The notes under the pieces are model-generated. The model saw only the letters and a program-made list of their open reading frames with translations, was not told where the DNA came from and did not search any database. The translations under genes were made by a program, and so were the position numbers. Below, in pieces: positions 31,826 to 34,393 of a stretch of DNA of 34,393 nt (within the stretch, counting starts at the first letter, position 1; every line of letters starts with the position of its first letter). The DNA comes from Pseudonocardiales bacterium. GTDB taxonomy: Bacteria > Actinomycetota > Actinomycetes > Mycobacteriales > Pseudonocardiaceae. The DNA lies in contig QHBY01000082.1 of the NCBI GenBank assembly GCA_003244245.1, positions 19,633 to 54,025 of the forward strand, in the 5' to 3' direction.

Positions 31826-32431
31826 ATGCAAACCTTCCGCGAAGTAACCGCTACGGCAGTCCCCATCGACCGTGCAAACATCGACACCGACGCCGTACTA
31901 CCTGCTATCTACATGAAGCGCGTCACCCGCTCAGGTTACGGCGACGTCCTATTCCTCGAGTGGAAGAAGGACCCGAACTTCGTGCTAAACAGGCCCGAGT
32001 ATCAAGGTGCGTCGATCCTAATCACTGGTCCGAATTTCGGCTGCGGCAGCTCGCGCGAACATGCTCCATGGGCACTACGCGACGGCGGGTTCCGCGCCAT
32101 CATCAGCCCGAGCTTCGCAGACATTTTCCGCGGCAACTGCCTACGAAACGGGCTGTTGCCTGTCATCCTGCCAGAGGCTCAAGTCCACACGCTCATGCAG
32201 ACCGTCGAAGCCGATCCCGCCACGACAATCACGATCGATCTCGTCTCTAGAGAAGTCCGCTGTCCCCGGATCGACCTGATCGCAAAATTCTCCCTCGATG
32301 ACCACAACCGCACCCGTCTCCTTGAGGGGCTCGATGACATCGACCTGACTATGCGTCACATGGACGACATTCGCCGCTACGAAGCCTCACGATCCGAATG
32401 GATGCCTTCCGATACGGTAGGCAGCAACTGA
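31826..32431 (+). CDS. 3-isopropylmalate dehydratase-like small subunit (LeuD-like)
   Basis: This 201-aa swivelling subunit completes the isomerase. It shows NIDTDAVLPAIYMKRVTRSGYGD near the N-terminus, GPNFGCGSSREHAPWAL and ISPSFADIFRGNCLRNGLLPV, and a C-terminal RTRLLEGLDDIDLTMRH. These are standard LeuD features, including the substrate-recognition loop (YMKRVTRSG), supporting an alkylmalate rather than citrate substrate. GAGG precedes ATG 31826, 34 bp after the LeuC-like stop, so both form one operon. Confidence 0.9.
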   Translation: MQTFREVTATAVPIDRANIDTDAVLPAIYMKRVTRSGYGDVLFLEWKKDPNFVLNRPEYQGASILITGPNFGCGSSREHAPWALRDGGFRAIISPSFADIFRGNCLRNGLLPVILPEAQVHTLMQTVEADPATTITIDLVSREVRCPRIDLIAKFSLDDHNRTRLLEGLDDIDLTMRHMDDIRRYEASRSEWMPSDTVGSN

Positions 32432-32496
32432 CCAGCGCGTAGGTAGGAAGGTCCAGTTCCCAGCCGGCCGGGCCGCGCACCCAAAGGAGCAGAGCG

Positions 32497-32580
32497 GTGG
32501 GACTTCACAGCAGCGGGTACCTCCGCTGGCGGGTGCCGGTCACCGCTTCAGTCACAGACCGGGGTGCGACTTGGCGTTGA
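32497..32580 (+). CDS. Possible 27-aa leader or small peptide
   Basis: GTG 32497 has an excellent ribosome site (AAAGGAG, 8 nt upstream) and opens a 27-codon ORF beginning MGLHSSGYLRW. Its TGA stop overlaps a TTG of the next small ORF (TTGA). It contains the hairpin CAGCGG-GTACCT-CCGCTG. It could be a coupling peptide for the next ORF. No family is recognised. Confidence 0.3.
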   Translation: MGLHSSGYLRWRVPVTASVTDRGATWR

Positions 32581-32786
32581 TCATGATCGTTGCAACAATC
32601 AGCGCGGCTGCTCTGTGGGGACTGTCGGCGGCATCTGTCATATTTGCCAGGACGCGCGACGTTATCCAGCGTTGGCGGCTTCGTACGGAAGCCAAGAACC
32701 TTGAATCCGTGCGCAGCCCTCGAGCGTATGAATGGGTAGTCGAAGGGGATCTCTCCGCCTACCCGCGACCAGCGGATCCCAGCTAA
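32571..32786 (+). CDS. Small single-pass membrane protein, unknown
   Basis: This 71-aa ORF begins at TTG 32571 (GGGGTG upstream) or TTG 32577, which overlaps the stop of the preceding peptide. One hydrophobic helix (LIMIVATISAAALWGLSAASVIFA) is followed by a basic stretch (RTRDVIQRWRLRTEAKN) and an acidic, proline-rich tail. This is a classic N-out/C-in small membrane protein layout. It lies between leuD and the IS1380 element, which begins 9 bp after its stop. No function is assigned. Confidence 0.4.
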   Translation: MALIMIVATISAAALWGLSAASVIFARTRDVIQRWRLRTEAKNLESVRSPRAYEWVVEGDLSAYPRPADPS

Positions 32787-32794
32787 CGAGTAAG

Positions 32795-34393
32795 CCCGGA
32801 TCCACCGTGCCGCTTGGTGTGGTTGGCGCGTCGTAACGCACGAATGTCCTTCTGGGCAAGGACGATTGGACTTGTTGAAGGCCCCAATCGACCGCCCGGA
32901 AGGACACCCGTTAGGTGCGAGCATCTCATGATCTGAGCCGTGTGTCAGTCAGCTTCGACGAGCCGAATCTGGTGCCGTTCGCGGGTCTGTTGCCTGCGTC
33001 GGTGTTGGCGCAGCGGATCGGGTTATCGGAGCTCGTCGACGAGCGGCTGAGCCTGGCTCGGCATGGCGCGAACAGCGGCGTGAAGGCGTTGAGCGTGATC
33101 GGGTCGATGCTCGCCGGTGGCGACAGCATCGACGACACTGCGTTGCTGCGGGCGGGCGCGTTGCCGCGACTGTTCGACGCCACGCGGGCGCCGTCGACGA
33201 TCGGCACCTGGCTGCGGGACTTCAAATGGCACAACGTGCGCCAGCTTGACGCGGTCTCCCGCGAGTTGTTGGCGCGGCAGTGGGCTGCCGGAGCCGGGCC
33301 GACGGACCTGACCGCGCCGATGATGCTCGATGTCGACTCCACGATCGTGCCGGTGTTCGGGCGCGGCAAGCAGGGCGCGGCGTTCGGCTACACGAAGATC
33401 CGTGGTTACCACCCGCAGCTGGCCACCGTCGCCGAAACCGGACAAGTAGTGTTCTGCCGACTGCGTGGCGGCGCCGCCGGTGCGGCCCGCGGCGCGAAGA
33501 GCTTCCTGACCGAGACGTTCAGCCGGGTCCGGCACGCCGGCGCGAGCGGGCAGCTGACGCTACGCGCCGACTCCGCGTTCTACTCCAAAGCGGTGCTGGG
33601 CACCGCAGCCAAGTTCGACGTGCGTTTCTCGATAACCGCCCGGCAGGATAAGAAGGTCCGGGCCGCGATCGAGGCCATCGAGGAAGCGGCGTGGACCCCG
33701 ATCCCGTACTGGCTGTCCACCCCCGACGTGTCCGGCGCCGATGTCGCCGAGACCAGCTACACCGCCTTCGCCGGCACCAAGCAGGCGATGACGGTGCGGC
33801 TGGTCGTGCGCCGGGTGCGCCCGACACCGGGCTCGCAGCTCGCCTTGTTCACGACCTGGGACTACCACGCGTTCGTCACTGACCGCGAGGGCGACATGCT
33901 CCAGCTCGAGGCCGAGCACCGCCGCCACGCGATCGTCGAACAGTCGATCGCCGAACTGAAATCAGCGGGCCTTGCCCATCTGCCCTCCGGTCAGTTCATG
34001 GCCAATGCCGCCTGGCTTGCCCTCACCGTGATGGCGCACAACCTCTCCCGTGCCGTCGGGCTACTCGCCGGCGACACCCTGCATCGGGCCACCGCCGCCA
34101 CCCTGCGCCGGGCTGTGTTCACTGTCCCCGGCCGACTCGTGCGCTCGGGCCGCCAATTACGTCTGCGACTACCCCAAGATTGGCCCTGGGCCGAACACTT
34201 CGGCAGGGCTCTGGACGCGATCATCGCGATCCCGCAACGCTGCTGAACAACATCACCACCGACCCGACGACCGAGGAGCTTCGGAGAAGCCGGCAGACCG
34301 GCCGCCCAGTTATGTCATGGGCACCGCTGCGCCACCCATAAAGATCAAAGACCAACACCCTTGATCAACTCATAGTCGTCCGGTGGATCCGGG
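32795..34393 (+). mobile_element. IS1380-family element, second type
   Basis: The left end CCCGGATCCACCG (32795-32807) is the exact inverse of CGGTGGATCCGGG at 34381-34393, the very end of the window. The length is 1599 bp. Any target duplication on the right lies outside; the five bases before the left end are GTAAG. The repeats differ from those of the first IS1380 element. Confidence 0.88.
32915..34246 (+). CDS. IS1380-family transposase (second type)
   Basis: This is a 443-aa DDE transposase with an Asp in LDVDSTIVPVFGRGKQG, an Asp in LRADSAFYSK, and a Glu in HAIVEQSIAELKS; LPQDWPWAEHF ends it, as in other actinobacterial members. GTG 32915 is preceded by GGAAGGACA. It is clearly a different lineage from the transposase at 8654-10045, with only the family motifs matching by eye. 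Confidence 0.93.
   Translation: MRASHDLSRVSVSFDEPNLVPFAGLLPASVLAQRIGLSELVDERLSLARHGANSGVKALSVIGSMLAGGDSIDDTALLRAGALPRLFDATRAPSTIGTWLRDFKWHNVRQLDAVSRELLARQWAAGAGPTDLTAPMMLDVDSTIVPVFGRGKQGAAFGYTKIRGYHPQLATVAETGQVVFCRLRGGAAGAARGAKSFLTETFSRVRHAGASGQLTLRADSAFYSKAVLGTAAKFDVRFSITARQDKKVRAAIEAIEEAAWTPIPYWLSTPDVSGADVAETSYTAFAGTKQAMTVRLVVRRVRPTPGSQLALFTTWDYHAFVTDREGDMLQLEAEHRRHAIVEQSIAELKSAGLAHLPSGQFMANAAWLALTVMAHNLSRAVGLLAGDTLHRATAATLRRAVFTVPGRLVRSGRQLRLRLPQDWPWAEHFGRALDAIIAIPQRC

Noticed and set aside
10741-32431. Calling leuB, leuC and leuD as the host's own leucine biosynthesis genes
   Set aside because: They are split between two loci with importers, a GntR regulator and a dehydrogenase complex, and leuA is absent. 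It cannot be excluded without the rest of the genome, so gene symbols were left blank.
8535-34393. The two IS1380 elements as a composite transposon carrying the cluster
   Set aside because: Their inverted repeats and transposases differ clearly, and the first has its own intact target duplication, showing independent insertion.

Overview
The window is high-GC DNA with many GTG starts and SD-led, tightly overlapping operons. Its LeuB-like and IclR-like proteins are of the type I associate with Actinomycetota, so an actinomycete accessory region (plasmid or genomic island) is the best guess; the genus cannot be read from the sequence. No tRNA, rRNA or CRISPR array was seen.

Layout. (1) 1-2850: an IS256-family transposase gene whose 3' end is split by an IS110-family element; the IS110 upstream region is structured and may encode a bridge RNA. 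(2) 3115-8533: a promoter, then a branched-chain-amino-acid-type (Liv/HAAT) ABC importer (LivH, a LivM-LivG fusion, LivF, lipoprotein binding protein) and an alpha/beta hydrolase. (3) 8535-10191: a complete IS1380-family element with a CTAAG target duplication, inserted at the hydrolase stop codon. (4) 10241-18377: a small membrane ORF, then a seven-gene operon: LeuB-like dehydrogenase, RraA/HMG-aldolase-fold protein, D-2-hydroxyacid dehydrogenase, and a complete 2-oxoacid dehydrogenase complex (E1alpha, E1beta, E2, E3). (5) 18425-20427: an IS1634-family element. (6) 20657-25436: a second full Liv importer with separate LivM and LivG. (7) 25506-28730: a three-gene transposon (zinc-ribbon/HTH protein, DDE transposase, AAA ATPase) with TGTTGA ends and a CTGGG target duplication. 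(8) 28848-32786: a GntR regulator, an IclR regulator related to NdgR/LtbR and divergent from LeuC/LeuD-like genes, then two tiny ORFs. (9) 32795-34393: a second, different IS1380 element whose right inverted repeat is the last base of the window.

How the genes may work together (inference). With the insertion elements removed, the window reads as one catabolic locus: two high-affinity importers, an alkylmalate isomerase (LeuCD-like), an oxidative beta-decarboxylase (LeuB-like), and a 2-oxoacid dehydrogenase complex that would turn the resulting 2-oxoacid into an acyl-CoA. There is no LeuA-type synthase, so the 2-alkylmalate (or similar branched hydroxy-dicarboxylate) would be imported or made by other reactions rather than built from acetyl-CoA. 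The roles of the hydrolase, RraA-like protein and D-hydroxyacid dehydrogenase are open; they suggest a branched substrate with an ester, lactone or C-C bond to be cleaved first. The substrate is not identified.
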